The notes: generated by a model not told the origin, from the sequence alone. Positions 44,063 through 53,681 are shown, counted from the stretch's first letter. The stretch is 64,000 nucleotides of DNA from Ruminiclostridium hungatei (GCF_002051585.1 NZ_MZGX01000029.1:1-64000); one strand, 5' to 3'. Numbers and translations: made by a program.

Positions 44063-45103
44063 TTACTTTAAAAGCTCCCGAACTGCATTGCATATTGTCT
44101 CAGCATCAGGATAATATGCCTTTTCCAGAACATCACTGGTAGGTGTGGGAGTATCCGGGCAGCATACTCTGGTAATCGGCTTTTTCAAATGGTCCAGAGC
44201 CTTTTCCGCAACAATGGCTGCTATCTCCGAGGCTGCTCCCCCTGTTTTTGCACCCGTATCACTTATTATGAGCCTGCCGGTTTTGGCAAGGGACTCAATA
44301 ATAATGTCCTCATCTATGGGTTTTATTGTCCTCAGATCTATGACTTCAACGGAAATATTCTCAGTCTCAAGCTTTTGTGCGGCCTTCAGAGCCTCTATGA
44401 CCATATAGGAAATTGCTGCGATTGTTACATCACTGCCTTTTCTCCTTACCACCCCTTTCCCAAACGGAATGGAATACAGCGTGTCCGGGACCTTGCCCAT
44501 TGTCTTATACAACCACCTGTGCTCTACAAACAGCACAGGATTATTGTCAATTATACTGGAAACCAATAGTCCCTTGGCATCATAGGGTGTGGCAGGTACA
44601 GCGATCTTAAGCCCAGGCACATTCATAAGCATTCCCTGTATGCACTGTGAATGTTGGGCGCCGGACCCCCAGCCCCTGGCGCTGATTGTCCGGACGACCA
44701 AGGGTACGCTAACCTCTCCGCCGGTCATATAGCTCCACTTTGATGCGTGATTTACCAACTGGTCAAAGGATAGAAGCAAAAAATCCATGCGAGCGTGCAC
44801 CAGAATCGGCCTCAAGCCCGCCATGGCTGCGCCGGCAGCTATACCTGTAAGTGAATTTTCAGCTATGGGTGTGTCAAACACACGATGTCCGCCATATTTT
44901 TCATGCAGGCCCCTGGTTGTGCCAAAGACCCCGGCTATGTCATCAATACCCTCACCCATGACAAATACTCGGGAATCCCTTTCCAGGGATTGATCCAATG
45001 CCTCATAAAGGGCATCCTTGTACGATATTACCCGTCCGGACTGGTCTTCATCCTCTATTATGAATTTATCCTGTTTTTCAACCTCAACTGTAGTCCAGGG
45101 CAT
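44063..45103 (-). CDS. 2-oxoacid dehydrogenase E1 component, beta subunit
   Basis: A 346-residue thiamine-diphosphate enzyme subunit. It has VISYKDALYEALDQSLERDSR-type opening, the catalytic Glu region in FDTPIAENSLTGIAAGAAMAGLRP, and the transketolase C-terminal domain (EVIDLRTIKPIDEDII). The start has CAGGAGGTATTTAAA. It pairs with the alpha subunit gene 35 bp upstream. No lipoyl E2 or E3 gene is near, so it is probably not part of a full acetyl-CoA-forming complex encoded here. Its place inside a glycan operon suggests that it acts on a sugar-derived or acyl precursor, which is inference. Confidence 0.88.
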   Translation of the reverse strand: MPWTTVEVEKQDKFIIEDEDQSGRVISYKDALYEALDQSLERDSRVFVMGEGIDDIAGVFGTTRGLHEKYGGHRVFDTPIAENSLTGIAAGAAMAGLRPILVHARMDFLLLSFDQLVNHASKWSYMTGGEVSVPLVVRTISARGWGSGAQHSQCIQGMLMNVPGLKIAVPATPYDAKGLLVSSIIDNNPVLFVEHRWLYKTMGKVPDTLYSIPFGKGVVRRKGSDVTIAAISYMVIEALKAAQKLETENISVEVIDLRTIKPIDEDIIIESLAKTGRLIISDTGAKTGGAASEIAAIVAEKALDHLKKPITRVCCPDTPTPTSDVLEKAYYPDAETICNAVRELLK

Positions 45104-45138
45104 TTTAAATACCTCCTGTTTCCGACTTAAACTTCCAG

Positions 45139-46110
45139 TTACCTGGCATATACAAAATCCATCAGCTCCCTGGCCTCCGGTTTTGGAGATTTCACTGCAA
45201 AATCAAACGCCTCATTTACCATACTGTCAATCTCGCTGTTTATAGTATTTTCATTGGCTTTATTCAGCAGTCCTATATCATACAGGTAATTTGCATACCA
45301 TCTGATAGGGCACCTTGACAGCCAATAGTCATATTCTTCCTGCGCTCTCTGCCCCTCCCCAACATCGTTTACCGTTCCGATATGCCCTTTCCACCTGTAA
45401 GTCATGCACTCCAGAAAGGTGGGCCCCTCTCCCGCTCTGCACCTGTCTATGGCATTGCCGGAATACTCCGTTACTTTTACAACATCATTTCCGTCTATCT
45501 GGTAGCTTGGCATGCCATAGCCTTCCGCCCATCTGTAAATATTGTCCTTTGGATGTCTCGAGGTATGGTGTGAATTAATTGCATATTCGTTATTCTCACA
45601 AATATAAACAACCGGCAGCTTCTTCAGGGCTGCAAAATTCAGGCTCTCGTGAAATGTCCCTTCATCCACGGCGCCATCCCCGAAAAATACCGCTGTCACC
45701 TTCCCATCGCCGGCAATCTTTGAAGCCAGGGCCGCTCCTGTACCAATGGGAATACTGCCGCCCACAATAGCCGTAGAACCAAGAATTCCCACCTCAGGGG
45801 CCAGGAGATGCATGGACCCCCCTCTTCCAAAGGAGCAGCCCGTTTTTCTCAGGTACAATTCGGCAATCATTTTCTTAATATCCCCGCCTTTGGCTATATA
45901 TTGGGCGTGACTTCTATGAGTTCCGAAAACATAGTCCTCCCTGTCCAGGTTTATACACACTCCTGCTGAAACAGCCTCTTGTCCGATAGATAAGTGTATG
46001 GGCGTTTTCATCTCATCCTTTTTATATTCACTGTCTATTTTTAATTCCACTTTTCTGATGGATAGCATGATTCTATATAAATCCAGCAATTTGTCTCTAT
46101 CAAGCACCAA
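45139..46110 (-). CDS. 2-oxoacid dehydrogenase E1 component, alpha subunit
   Basis: A 323-residue partner of the beta subunit. It has MKTPIHLSIGQEAVSAGVCINL, the THRSHAQYIAKGGD helix, GRGGSMHLLAPEVGILGSTAIVGG-type loop, and the thiamine-diphosphate motif GDGAVDEGTFHESLNFAALKKLPVVYICENN. The start is TTG or the GTG right after it; the ribosome binding site GGAAGTGG does not decide. Alpha and beta together would decarboxylate a branched or simple 2-oxoacid. It follows the fourth fucosyltransferase-like gene on the strand. Confidence 0.88.
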   Translation of the reverse strand: MVLDRDKLLDLYRIMLSIRKVELKIDSEYKKDEMKTPIHLSIGQEAVSAGVCINLDREDYVFGTHRSHAQYIAKGGDIKKMIAELYLRKTGCSFGRGGSMHLLAPEVGILGSTAIVGGSIPIGTGAALASKIAGDGKVTAVFFGDGAVDEGTFHESLNFAALKKLPVVYICENNEYAINSHHTSRHPKDNIYRWAEGYGMPSYQIDGNDVVKVTEYSGNAIDRCRAGEGPTFLECMTYRWKGHIGTVNDVGEGQRAQEEYDYWLSRCPIRWYANYLYDIGLLNKANENTINSEIDSMVNEAFDFAVKSPKPEARELMDFVYAR

Positions 46111-46177
46111 AATACCACTTCCGTTTCATAAAAATTAAGTGCATTATCCATTATCAAATGCAGCCTGAAGTTCTGCA

Positions 46178-47089
46178 TTAATACAAAAGCTTAAGCCTGC
46201 CGGTATCCCAATCCGCCAGTTCACTTACTGCCATGGATACGTTGGAATAACCGTTGCCTATAAAATAGTCGCATTTTGCAGCAAGCCAGGTATCCTTTAT
46301 TATCTCAAGGCCTTTTCTGGCCCTGTGCTCATATTCCTGGAAATGGGCTCCCGGCCCATCTGTCAGCACTCTGCCGCACTCGGTACTTATGACAATACCC
46401 GGGTAAAGCTCCCTGTACAGGCTCAAAATATCCCTGCAATCTGTCATAAGAAACAACCTTGCGTCAGGATACAGCTCCAGCAGCTTAGCTATCTCTTCGG
46501 GATACCTCCTGTTAAGAACCGGGAGCCCGGCGACCTCGATGATTTTATCACTTCCCCTGATATGGGCTGCAATAACCTTCCTGCCTCTCATGTATGAGTT
46601 ATAGAACTCACTTATCTCGTCCAGTACAAGAGGTTGAAGCCGTATATACTTTTTGAGCATTGAGCTGTACAGATATCTTGCAATATATCCGTAGAACGGA
46701 TATTTCTCTATACAGTGCATCATGTCTCCGGCCTCCATAAAGGTATCTTGCACTACTACACTTGCCCGGCTGTTTACCATGGCCTCAAGGCTTACATCCA
46801 TGTTGTGGCACAAGTTTTCCTCCCGCAGGTTATCATGCCTCCATACGGAAGGAAAATAGGTAAAATCGGGATTTGAGATGTCCTCGATAGTATATTCTGA
46901 TACCGGTTGGAAAAATTGTTCAAAGGTATCCAGGTTTTCATCAATACTGTACATACAGTTTTTTCCCCAGTATATTACAGGTATCCTTTTTGTTATTTCG
47001 GCAAAGTATAATTGCGTCAATACATGGTGCATATCATACCAAAACCCGTTTCCTGTGGATTTGATCAATAAAAATCTGCCGGTCTCCAT
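46178..47089 (-). CDS. Fucosyltransferase-like protein 4 (NodZ/FUT8-type)
   Basis: A 303-residue paralogue separated from the other three by the epimerase and E1 genes. It starts METGRFLLIKSTGNGFWYDMHH and has the motif IAAHIRGSDKIIEVAGL, then LFLMTDCRDIL and DYFIGNGYSNVSMAVSELADW. It is the shortest and lacks the basic tail. The ribosome binding site is GGGGAGGAGCAGC. It is 14 bp downstream of the mannose-1-phosphate guanylyltransferase gene, which makes the GDP-mannose that becomes GDP-fucose. This close link is the best contextual argument for a GDP-fucose donor. Confidence 0.65.
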   Translation of the reverse strand: METGRFLLIKSTGNGFWYDMHHVLTQLYFAEITKRIPVIYWGKNCMYSIDENLDTFEQFFQPVSEYTIEDISNPDFTYFPSVWRHDNLREENLCHNMDVSLEAMVNSRASVVVQDTFMEAGDMMHCIEKYPFYGYIARYLYSSMLKKYIRLQPLVLDEISEFYNSYMRGRKVIAAHIRGSDKIIEVAGLPVLNRRYPEEIAKLLELYPDARLFLMTDCRDILSLYRELYPGIVISTECGRVLTDGPGAHFQEYEHRARKGLEIIKDTWLAAKCDYFIGNGYSNVSMAVSELADWDTGRLKLLY

Positions 47090-47103
47090 GCTGCTCCTCC
47101 CCG

Positions 47104-48183
47104 CTACAACAGATCCTGATATCCCTTTTCCTTGAGCAGTTCTACAAGGCCTTTCACTTCCTGGGCTCTGTCACGTGGACATACGATGATTGCGTCCTTT
47201 GTGCTTACCACAATCAGGTTATCAATTCCTATGGTCGTAACAAGAGCATCCTCACTGAATATTATTGAATTACTTGTATCCATGCCCAGATGCCTTCCGC
47301 TGACCATATTCCCGTCGGCATCAGCCTTGCCGGTTTTTGCCAGAGAGTCTATGCTCCCTATATCATCCCAGTCAAACTCGCCTTTAATTACATAGATACA
47401 GTCTGTTTTTTCCAGCACCCCATTGTCAAAGGATATATTTTGTATTTTATTATATGCATCATTCAAATATCTGTTACCTGTGGGTAATTTTGAATGCTTA
47501 ACTGCATGGCTGATATTTTCATCATGCTCGGGCAGGTATTTTTTCACGCTATTCATTATTGCGTCCATGCTTCCTACCAGAATTCCGCCATTCCAAAGAA
47601 ATTCCCCGGATTCAAAAAACTTCCTGGCATTATCAATATCCGGCTTTTCTATAAACTTTTGAACTATTAATATCCGCTCGTCATCACCTTTTTCACTGTC
47701 CACCTGTATATATCCATACCCTGTTGCAGGATAGGAAGGAGTAATCCCCACGATTACAAGGGCTTTGGTCTTTTCTGCCGCATCATAGGCTCTCTCCAGG
47801 GCTTCCTTATACTTTTCCCGGTCATTGACATAACCATCTGCCGGAACAAAGCAGATCAGACCTTCTCCAAATCTTTTTTTCAAAGTCATGGTTGCAAACT
47901 CTATACATGCGGCTGTATTTTTTTTAAAAGGCTCCAGAATGATGTTCTCACCGGGAATCAGATTTTTTACTGTATTGCGAGTGATGTTTTTTAGGCGTTT
48001 ATCGGTAACAATAAAGCAATGGTCAGCAGGGACAGTCTGAAGCAAGCGTTCAACGGTCTTTACCAGCATGCAACTGCCATTGTCAACATTAACGAACTGC
48101 TTTGGCCTCGTTTCCCGAGATATTGGCCACAATCTGGTACCTGAGCCTCCTGCCATTATAACTGCGAATCTTTCCATTTCCAT
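47104..48183 (-). CDS. manC: Mannose-1-phosphate guanylyltransferase
   Basis: Makes GDP-mannose from GTP and mannose 1-phosphate. The protein has about 359 residues, with the nucleotide-binding FAVIMAGGSGTRLWPISRETRPKQF, the active-site FVPADGYV, and FIEKPDIDNARKFFESGEFLWNGG. It ends after the left-handed helix region and lacks the C-terminal phosphomannose isomerase cupin of two-domain enzymes. GGAG precedes two in-frame ATGs (48183, 48177) and the choice between them is open. It heads the minus-strand glycan operon and feeds gmd and fcl on the opposite strand. Confidence 0.93.
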   Translation of the reverse strand: MEMERFAVIMAGGSGTRLWPISRETRPKQFVNVDNGSCMLVKTVERLLQTVPADHCFIVTDKRLKNITRNTVKNLIPGENIILEPFKKNTAACIEFATMTLKKRFGEGLICFVPADGYVNDREKYKEALERAYDAAEKTKALVIVGITPSYPATGYGYIQVDSEKGDDERILIVQKFIEKPDIDNARKFFESGEFLWNGGILVGSMDAIMNSVKKYLPEHDENISHAVKHSKLPTGNRYLNDAYNKIQNISFDNGVLEKTDCIYVIKGEFDWDDIGSIDSLAKTGKADADGNMVSGRHLGMDTSNSIIFSEDALVTTIGIDNLIVVSTKDAIIVCPRDRAQEVKGLVELLKEKGYQDLL

Positions 48184-48272
48184 CAATCTCCAAAAATAAT
48201 GTTTTTAATCTATTTTATGTGAATTGGCAAACCGAGGTTCATGTAATTTTACATTTATGTAAACTCTCCTTC

Positions 48273-48320
48273 CGGCAAATTGCCGAACCTGTTGTGAAAA
48301 GCAAAAATGCCTGATAAAAT
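48273..48320 (+). promoter_or_regulatory. Promoter and palindrome upstream of the histidine kinase gene
   Basis: TTGTGA (48292-48297), a 17-bp spacer and TAAAAT (48315-48320) form a likely promoter. Six bases upstream of the -35 box is a perfect palindrome CGGCAAATTGCCG (48273-48285), a candidate activator or repressor site. It lies between the divergent manC and kinase genes and could influence either. Confidence 0.5.
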
Positions 48321-48369
48321 ATTCGTATGAATTTCCGGACAGTTTTTGGGACGGGGGATGCGGGATAAT

Positions 48370-49434
48370 ATGATTGAACTGGTTGATAAAATACTTATAT
48401 TTTTGTCTTGTCTGATACTGTTGATTATTGATGCAGGTTACGGCCTGAGTGTTGTCCCTGTTATAACAGCTCTGACCCTTTCAGCCCTTAACACCTACTT
48501 TGATACAAAGGCAATGAGGATTCTCTCTGCCCTGGGCTATACTGCTCTGTGCCAATTTGCTCCTCAATTTCTGGTTTTTCTGCCCCTGGTTTGCTATGAT
48601 ATTTTTGTGACAGTGGAGCAGCCCATTGCACTTATTGCGCTTGTTCCGCTTATTACGCATTTTTCGAAGGACTCAAATACCGTCTTTCTCGTATTAGCCA
48701 TACTCGCAGCCTTTTCATATCTGCTCAGGCTGCGGACCCTTAACCTTAAAAATACAAGGCTGCAGTACATGCTTTTGCGCGATACCTCCAAAGAGAAATC
48801 CCTGCTTTTGGAAAAGAAGAACAATGAATTGATGGAAAAGCAGGATTATGAAATCAATATGGCTACTCTTAATGAAAGAAACCGGATTTCCATGGAAATC
48901 CACGACAATGTGGGGCACCTGCTCTCCCGCTGTCTGCTTCAGTTGGGGGCCTTGATGACCATAAACAAGGACTTGAGCCTCAGCGAGAATCTATCCTCCA
49001 TAAAAAACACCCTGTCCCAGGCAATGGACAGTATCAGGACAAGCGTGCACAATCTCCATGACCAGTCTCTTGATCTGTATTCCTCCATAAAGGGCCTGAC
49101 GGATAATTTTGAATTTTGCCGGATTCATTTGGATTATGATATAAACGGTACTATGGGCAAAAAGTTGAAATACTGCTTTATAACAATTGTCAAGGAAGCC
49201 CTTTCCAACATCCTAAGGCACTCCAATGCCACGGAAGTCTCTGTTTCCCTCATAGAGCATCCGGCCCTGTACCAGCTTATTGTACAGGATAACGGAAAAG
49301 TCACCGGCTACAATATTGAAAATGGTATCGGCCTCAGCAATATTTCAGAGCGGGTGCGGAATTTCAACGGAAATATGCATATAAATATAGAAAACGGCTT
49401 TAAGATATTTATTTCAATACCAAAAGAGAATTAA
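48370..49434 (+). CDS. Sensor histidine kinase, NarL/DesK-type (HisKA_3)
   Basis: A 354-residue membrane kinase. About five or six hydrophobic segments fill residues 1-125. A short coiled coil (LLEKKNNELMEKQDYEINMA) follows, then the HisKA_3 dimerisation helix with the phospho-acceptor His in RNRISMEIHDNVGHLLSR. The C-terminal ATPase has IVKEALSNILRHSNA, DNGKVTG and GIGLSNISERVRNF. There is no extracellular sensor domain, so it may sense through the membrane, as DesK and LiaS do. The ATG at 48370 follows GCGGGATAAT. The paired response regulator starts 135 bp downstream. Confidence 0.88.
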   Translation: MIELVDKILIFLSCLILLIIDAGYGLSVVPVITALTLSALNTYFDTKAMRILSALGYTALCQFAPQFLVFLPLVCYDIFVTVEQPIALIALVPLITHFSKDSNTVFLVLAILAAFSYLLRLRTLNLKNTRLQYMLLRDTSKEKSLLLEKKNNELMEKQDYEINMATLNERNRISMEIHDNVGHLLSRCLLQLGALMTINKDLSLSENLSSIKNTLSQAMDSIRTSVHNLHDQSLDLYSSIKGLTDNFEFCRIHLDYDINGTMGKKLKYCFITIVKEALSNILRHSNATEVSVSLIEHPALYQLIVQDNGKVTGYNIENGIGLSNISERVRNFNGNMHINIENGFKIFISIPKEN

Positions 49435-49464
49435 CCTGCAAGTATGGCAGATTGGAGCCTGGCG

Positions 49465-49527
49465 TGAAAGATACATGTGGCAGGTCAACGTGGATTTCAC
49501 GCAGCGAAAGCCACTACGTGTCTTTCA
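49465..49527. repeat. Imperfect inverted repeat between kinase and regulator genes
   Basis: TGAAAGA...GTGGC (49465-49481) is mirrored by GCCAC...TCTTTCA (49510-49527), with a mismatched middle and an inner CGTGGATTTCACG hairpin. No T-run follows. It may be a processing site or a remnant repeat. Confidence 0.3.
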
Positions 49528-49569
49528 TTACTGTTTGTGTACGCGCTATGCGCGTAGATGGGAGATAAT

Positions 49570-50190
49570 ATGAATATTTTGATAGTTGATGATGACAGGC
49601 TTGTCTGTGTCTCATTAAAAACAATATTGGAAGCCGATCCTGAAATCTCGGTTACAGGTACAGGAAATAACGGACAGCAGGCAATAGAGCTGTACCGCCG
49701 GCACAAGCCCGACATCCTGCTCATGGATATAAGAATGGATACCATGACAGGCCTGGATGCAGGAGAGATACTTTTAAAGGAGTACCCGGCCGCCCGTATT
49801 CTGTATCTTACAACTTTTTCAGATGATGCCTATATTGTAAGAGCGCTCAAAATCGGAGCCAAGGGCTACCTGTTGAAGCAAAATTTTGAAAGTATCATCC
49901 CTGCGTTAAAAGCAGTTTATACAGGACAGCGGGTTTTCGGAGATGAAATAATTACAAAACTGCCTGCCCTTATTCATGGGGGCGGTTCCCCAGGCTTTTC
50001 AAACTATGACCTTACTGAAAAGGAGACTGAGCTTCTGGTGCATATATCGGAGGGCCTAAGCAACAGGGAGATATCCGAAGCTATGTTTCTTAGCGAAGGC
50101 ACGGTGAGAAACTACATCAGCATTTTGCTGGAAAAGCTGAACTTAAGAGACAGAACACAACTGGCGGTTTTCTATTATAAGAACAGGTAA
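49570..50190 (+). CDS. NarL/LuxR-family response regulator
   Basis: A 206-residue cytoplasmic regulator. The receiver domain (residues 1-120) has acidic pocket residues in LIVDDDRL, the phospho-acceptor Asp in PDILLMDIRMD, and the conserved Thr and Lys in YLTTFSD and GAKGYLLK. A LuxR-type helix-turn-helix follows at about 145-200 (LTEKETELLVHISEGLSNRE then ISEAMFLSEGTVRNYIS). The ATG at 49570 has GGGAG five bases upstream; an ATG four codons earlier does not. It pairs with the histidine kinase upstream. Targets are unknown. Confidence 0.9.
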   Translation: MNILIVDDDRLVCVSLKTILEADPEISVTGTGNNGQQAIELYRRHKPDILLMDIRMDTMTGLDAGEILLKEYPAARILYLTTFSDDAYIVRALKIGAKGYLLKQNFESIIPALKAVYTGQRVFGDEIITKLPALIHGGGSPGFSNYDLTEKETELLVHISEGLSNREISEAMFLSEGTVRNYISILLEKLNLRDRTQLAVFYYKNR

Positions 50191-50342
50191 AGGCCGGCTT
50201 ATTCCTGTCTCAGATCCATACACCCTTGTATAGCCGGAGGAAGCTCCGGGGAATACTATCCTTGAATATCAAGCCCTTATGTATTTATACCGGTTAATAA
50301 GATAATTGTTATAAAAGCAAAGGATAAATTAAGGATTCAATC

Positions 50343-50684
50343 ATGCCTGTAAAATATATAGTTTTGACAATCTTAAACTCTGCCATAACGATTTCCGGCC
50401 AAGTGCTCTGGAAGCTGGCAGTGATGAAAACCGCAGGATATAATTATAAACTTTTAATAAACCCTCTTATAATTTCTGGAGTTTTGGCCTATGGCCTGTC
50501 AACAGCGCTCTGGCTTTTTATCCTGTCCAAAGTCCCATTTTCTGTTGCATATGCCATGACGAGCACCACCTATCTCTTCAGCCTTTTTGCAGGGTACTAT
50601 ATATTTAATGAAGCTATTACGCTGACCAAAGTGGCAGGAGTGGTATTTATACTGGCAGGAGTTATTTTTTTTACCCGGACATAG
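50343..50684 (+). CDS. Small EamA/SMR-type four-helix transporter
   Basis: A 113-residue membrane protein with four hydrophobic helices, about the length of small multidrug resistance proteins. It shows LNSAITISGQVLWKLAV, a membrane-embedded SKVPFSVAYAMTSTTYLFSL segment and a final helix VAGVVFILAGVIFF. The Glu of classical EmrE in helix 1 is not evident, so it may belong to the EamA-like or ArnE/ArnF-like branch that flips lipid-linked sugars. The start follows AAGGATTCAATC. It is monocistronic, just upstream of the leuS leader. Confidence 0.75.
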   Translation: MPVKYIVLTILNSAITISGQVLWKLAVMKTAGYNYKLLINPLIISGVLAYGLSTALWLFILSKVPFSVAYAMTSTTYLFSLFAGYYIFNEAITLTKVAGVVFILAGVIFFTRT

Positions 50685-50765
50685 GCAGTATGCAGCCTGC
50701 GTAATACCAGTTGAAAATATTTGTCATATATGATACTCTAGTATAGATTTTAAAATACACAGGCC

Positions 50766-50987
50766 ATGAAGCGGAATAGTAAAGGTAAATGCTCCTACAG
50801 AGAGTTGTACAGCGCAGTTGCGGTGGTGAAAGTACAGCAGGCAGCACACTTTGAACTCGCCGTGGAGCCGCTGCTAAAAACAGCCGTATATCTACGTTAC
50901 AGATATCAAGTGGGCTTTGTCTTCAAGGATTGGGCCAACGAGAGTGGTACCGCGGATTAACCCGTCTCTTTATCAGAGACGGGTTTT
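50766..50987 (+). ncRNA. T-box riboswitch leader of leuS
   Basis: The T-box GAGTGGTACCGCGG lies at 50942-50955. A terminator hairpin CCCGTCTC/GAGACGGG with Ts follows (50961-50987), ending 50 bp before leuS. Stem I contains the AGAGAG and GGTGGTG elements. A CTC triplet at 50856-50858, within GAACTCGCC, is the expected leucine specifier, matching the downstream gene. No clear -35/-10 pair could be fixed upstream. Confidence 0.93.
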
Positions 50988-51037
50988 ATAAATTTTACCT
51001 ACAAAGGCTATAATTATTTTCAAAAGGAGTTGATTAA

Positions 51038-53482
51038 ATGCCATACTCAGCAGATATAGATAGAAAGTGGCAAAAAAAGTGGGCAGATACGGATATTTAC
51101 AGATTCAATCCCGAAAACATCGACAAAAAGCTTTACTGCCTTGAAATGTTTTCATACCCCTCAGGAGCAAATTTGCACGTTGGGCATTGGTATAACTACG
51201 GCCTCACAGATTCCTGGGCCAGAATGAAAAGAATGCAGGGCTACGAGGTATTTCATCCCATGGGATTTGATGCTTTTGGCCTTCCCGCCGAAAACTATGC
51301 CATAAAAACAGGCATACATCCCCAGGATTCTACTTTGAAAAACATTGAAACCATGGAAGGCCAGCTCAAGGAAATGGGCGCGACCTTTGACTGGAACTAT
51401 GAAATAAAGACCTGCATGCCTGATTACTATAAATGGACACAGTGGCTCTTTCTCCAGTTATATAAATCCGGACTGGCCTACAGAAAAAATGCACCGGTTA
51501 ACTGGTGCCCCAAGTGCAACACGGTGCTGGCCAACGAACAGGTTGTAGACGGAGCCTGTGAACGGTGTGACACAGAAGTGACAAAAAGAGACTTGACCCA
51601 GTGGTTTTTTAAGATCACCGAGTATGCCCAGGAGCTGCTGGACAAGCTGGATACCATCGACTGGCCCGAGAAGACAAAGAAAATACAGACAAACTGGATA
51701 GGCCGTTCAGAGGGAGCTGAAATTTCCTTCAAGGTAGCAGGCCAAGATTTAGAATTCCAGGTATTTACCACAAGAGCGGACACTCTCTACGGCGTGACCT
51801 ATGTTGTACTGGCGCCGGAAAACCCAATTGTGGATAATATTACCGCTGCCGATAACAGAGCGGCAGTTGAAAACTACATCCGGGAAACAAAGAAGCAGAC
51901 AGAAATTGAAAGACTTTCAACTGTAAAGGAAAAAACCGGTGTATTTACCGGCGCCTATGCAATTCACCCCATAACAGGCGAGCAGGTTCCCATATGGATT
52001 GCGGATTATGTCCTGGCAAGCTATGGTACAGGATGTGTCATGGCAGTTCCTTCACATGACGAGCGCGACTATGACTTTGCCAAAAAATACAGCCTCGACA
52101 TAAGGAGAGTTATCAGGAGTGCAGACGGCTCCGAGGATGAGCTGCCTTACTGTGAATACGGAGTACTGGTAAACAGTGCCGAGTTCGACGGCATGGCATC
52201 AGCGGACGGAAAGCTTGCAATAGTGAAGAAACTGGAGGCCAATGGCAAAGGCAGCCTGAAAATCAACTATAGGCTCAGAGACTGGCTTGTATCACGACAG
52301 AGGTACTGGGGCTCACCAATTCCCGTTGTTTACTGTGAGCACTGCGGAGAGGTAGCCGTACCAGAAGAAAATCTTCCTGTTCTTCTGCCCTATGATGTTG
52401 AATTTGCTCCCGACGGAGAATCCCCGCTCAAGAAAAGCGCGGAATTCATGAATACTACCTGTCCCAAGTGCGGAGGCCCGGCGCAAAGAGATCCAGATAC
52501 CCTGGACACCTTTGTATGCTCTTCCTTCTATTACTTGAGATATGCCGATAATAAAAACAACGAAAAATGCTTTGACACAGACTGGATCAACAAGCTCCTA
52601 CCCGTTGACAAATACGTGGGCGGAGCGGAGCATGCGGCAATGCATCTGCTCTATGCGCGATTCATAACCAAGGCCCTGCGGGATCTTGGGCATCTGAACT
52701 TCGACGAACCCTTCCTCTCCCTGGTGCACCAGGGAACCATCCTGGGCCCAGACGGCAACAGGATGAGCAAGTCAAAAGGAAATACCATTTCTCCCGATGT
52801 GTACGTGAGAAAGTATGGTTCGGATATATTCAGAATGTACCTTGGTTTCGGCTTCAACTATGTTGACGGCGGCCCATGGAGCGATGACGGTATAAAGGCT
52901 ATTTCAAGGTTCACTTCCAGAATTGAACGTCTGGCTGAAAGCCTGCAGGAGCAGAAGGCAAAACCGGCTAGAACTGATATGGATAAGGATGACAAGGAAC
53001 TCAACTTCGTAAGGCATACAGCAATAAAAGGTGCCTCCCAGGATACCGACCGCTTCCAGTTCAACACTGCCATATCACGTTGTATGGAGCTTGTAAATGC
53101 GTTATATAAGTATGATGCTGAGGTTAAAACTAAGAACATCAAGCTGTTTGAGGAAACCATCCTGGATTTGGTGAAGCTTGTAGCTCCTTTTGCACCGCAT
53201 TTTGCAGAGGAAATGTGGGAACAGTTGGGCTATGAGTATTCCGTATTCAATCAAAAATGGCCTGAGTTTGATGAAAAGGCTCTGGTTCGTGATACCATTG
53301 AGGTGGCTGTTCAGATTAACGGAACAGTAAGAGGCAAGATTGAGATATCCGCCACTGCCGATAACAGCGAAGCTGAAAACGCTGCCCTGGCCGATGAAAA
53401 AATCCGTCAGTTCCTTGATGGAAAAGAAGTTAAAAAGGTGATTGTCGTCAAAGGCAGACTTGTGAATATAGTAGCAAAATAA
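51038..53482 (+). CDS. leuS: Leucyl-tRNA synthetase
   Basis: Charges tRNA-Leu. The protein has 814 residues, normal for bacteria. HIGH motif: [15 protein letters not shown] zinc-binding insertion ([20 protein letters not shown]) and the CP1 editing domain (about 225-415, with [19 protein letters not shown] and [15 protein letters not shown]) follow. RMSKSKGN is the KMSKS loop, and an anticodon-binding helical domain plus a C-terminal domain complete it. The start follows AAAAGGAGTTGATTAA. It is controlled by its own T-box and ends at a hairpin terminator, so it stands alone. Confidence 0.97.
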   Translation: MPYSADIDRKWQKKWADTDIYRFNPENIDKKLYCLEMFSYPSGANLHVGHWYNYGLTDSWARMKRMQGYEVFHPMGFDAFGLPAENYAIKTGIHPQDSTLKNIETMEGQLKEMGATFDWNYEIKTCMPDYYKWTQWLFLQLYKSGLAYRKNAPVNWCPKCNTVLANEQVVDGACERCDTEVTKRDLTQWFFKITEYAQELLDKLDTIDWPEKTKKIQTNWIGRSEGAEISFKVAGQDLEFQVFTTRADTLYGVTYVVLAPENPIVDNITAADNRAAVENYIRETKKQTEIERLSTVKEKTGVFTGAYAIHPITGEQVPIWIADYVLASYGTGCVMAVPSHDERDYDFAKKYSLDIRRVIRSADGSEDELPYCEYGVLVNSAEFDGMASADGKLAIVKKLEANGKGSLKINYRLRDWLVSRQRYWGSPIPVVYCEHCGEVAVPEENLPVLLPYDVEFAPDGESPLKKSAEFMNTTCPKCGGPAQRDPDTLDTFVCSSFYYLRYADNKNNEKCFDTDWINKLLPVDKYVGGAEHAAMHLLYARFITKALRDLGHLNFDEPFLSLVHQGTILGPDGNRMSKSKGNTISPDVYVRKYGSDIFRMYLGFGFNYVDGGPWSDDGIKAISRFTSRIERLAESLQEQKAKPARTDMDKDDKELNFVRHTAIKGASQDTDRFQFNTAISRCMELVNALYKYDAEVKTKNIKLFEETILDLVKLVAPFAPHFAEEMWEQLGYEYSVFNQKWPEFDEKALVRDTIEVAVQINGTVRGKIEISATADNSEAENAALADEKIRQFLDGKEVKKVIVVKGRLVNIVAK

Positions 53483-53507
53483 CCACTGAAAAAATAAATA
53501 TGATATA

Positions 53508-53540
53508 AATAGTCGGAGATGTAACATCCGGCTATTTTTT
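53508..53540 (+). terminator. Terminator of leuS
   Basis: An ATAGTCGGA/TCCGGCTAT stem (one G-U pair) with a nine-base loop is followed by seven Ts. Confidence 0.88.
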
Positions 53541-53621
53541 TACGTTATATTTATAGAAAGAAATAGAAGAAAATTTTTTTGAGCTGATAAATAATGGACA
53601 GGCATAAACTTTTCAGTTTAT

Positions 53622-53650
53622 TTCACTTATTATGCATAATGTGGTAATAT
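53622..53650 (+). promoter_or_regulatory. Candidate promoter of agrBDC with palindrome in the spacer
   Basis: TTCACT, a 17-bp spacer and TAATAT, 32 bp upstream of agrB. The spacer contains a perfect 12-bp palindrome ATTATGCATAAT (53629-53640). A weak -35 box with a spacer palindrome fits an activated or repressed promoter. Confidence 0.45.
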
Positions 53651-53681
53651 TTTTATATAGTCATGTAAAAAGGAGGCCTTT

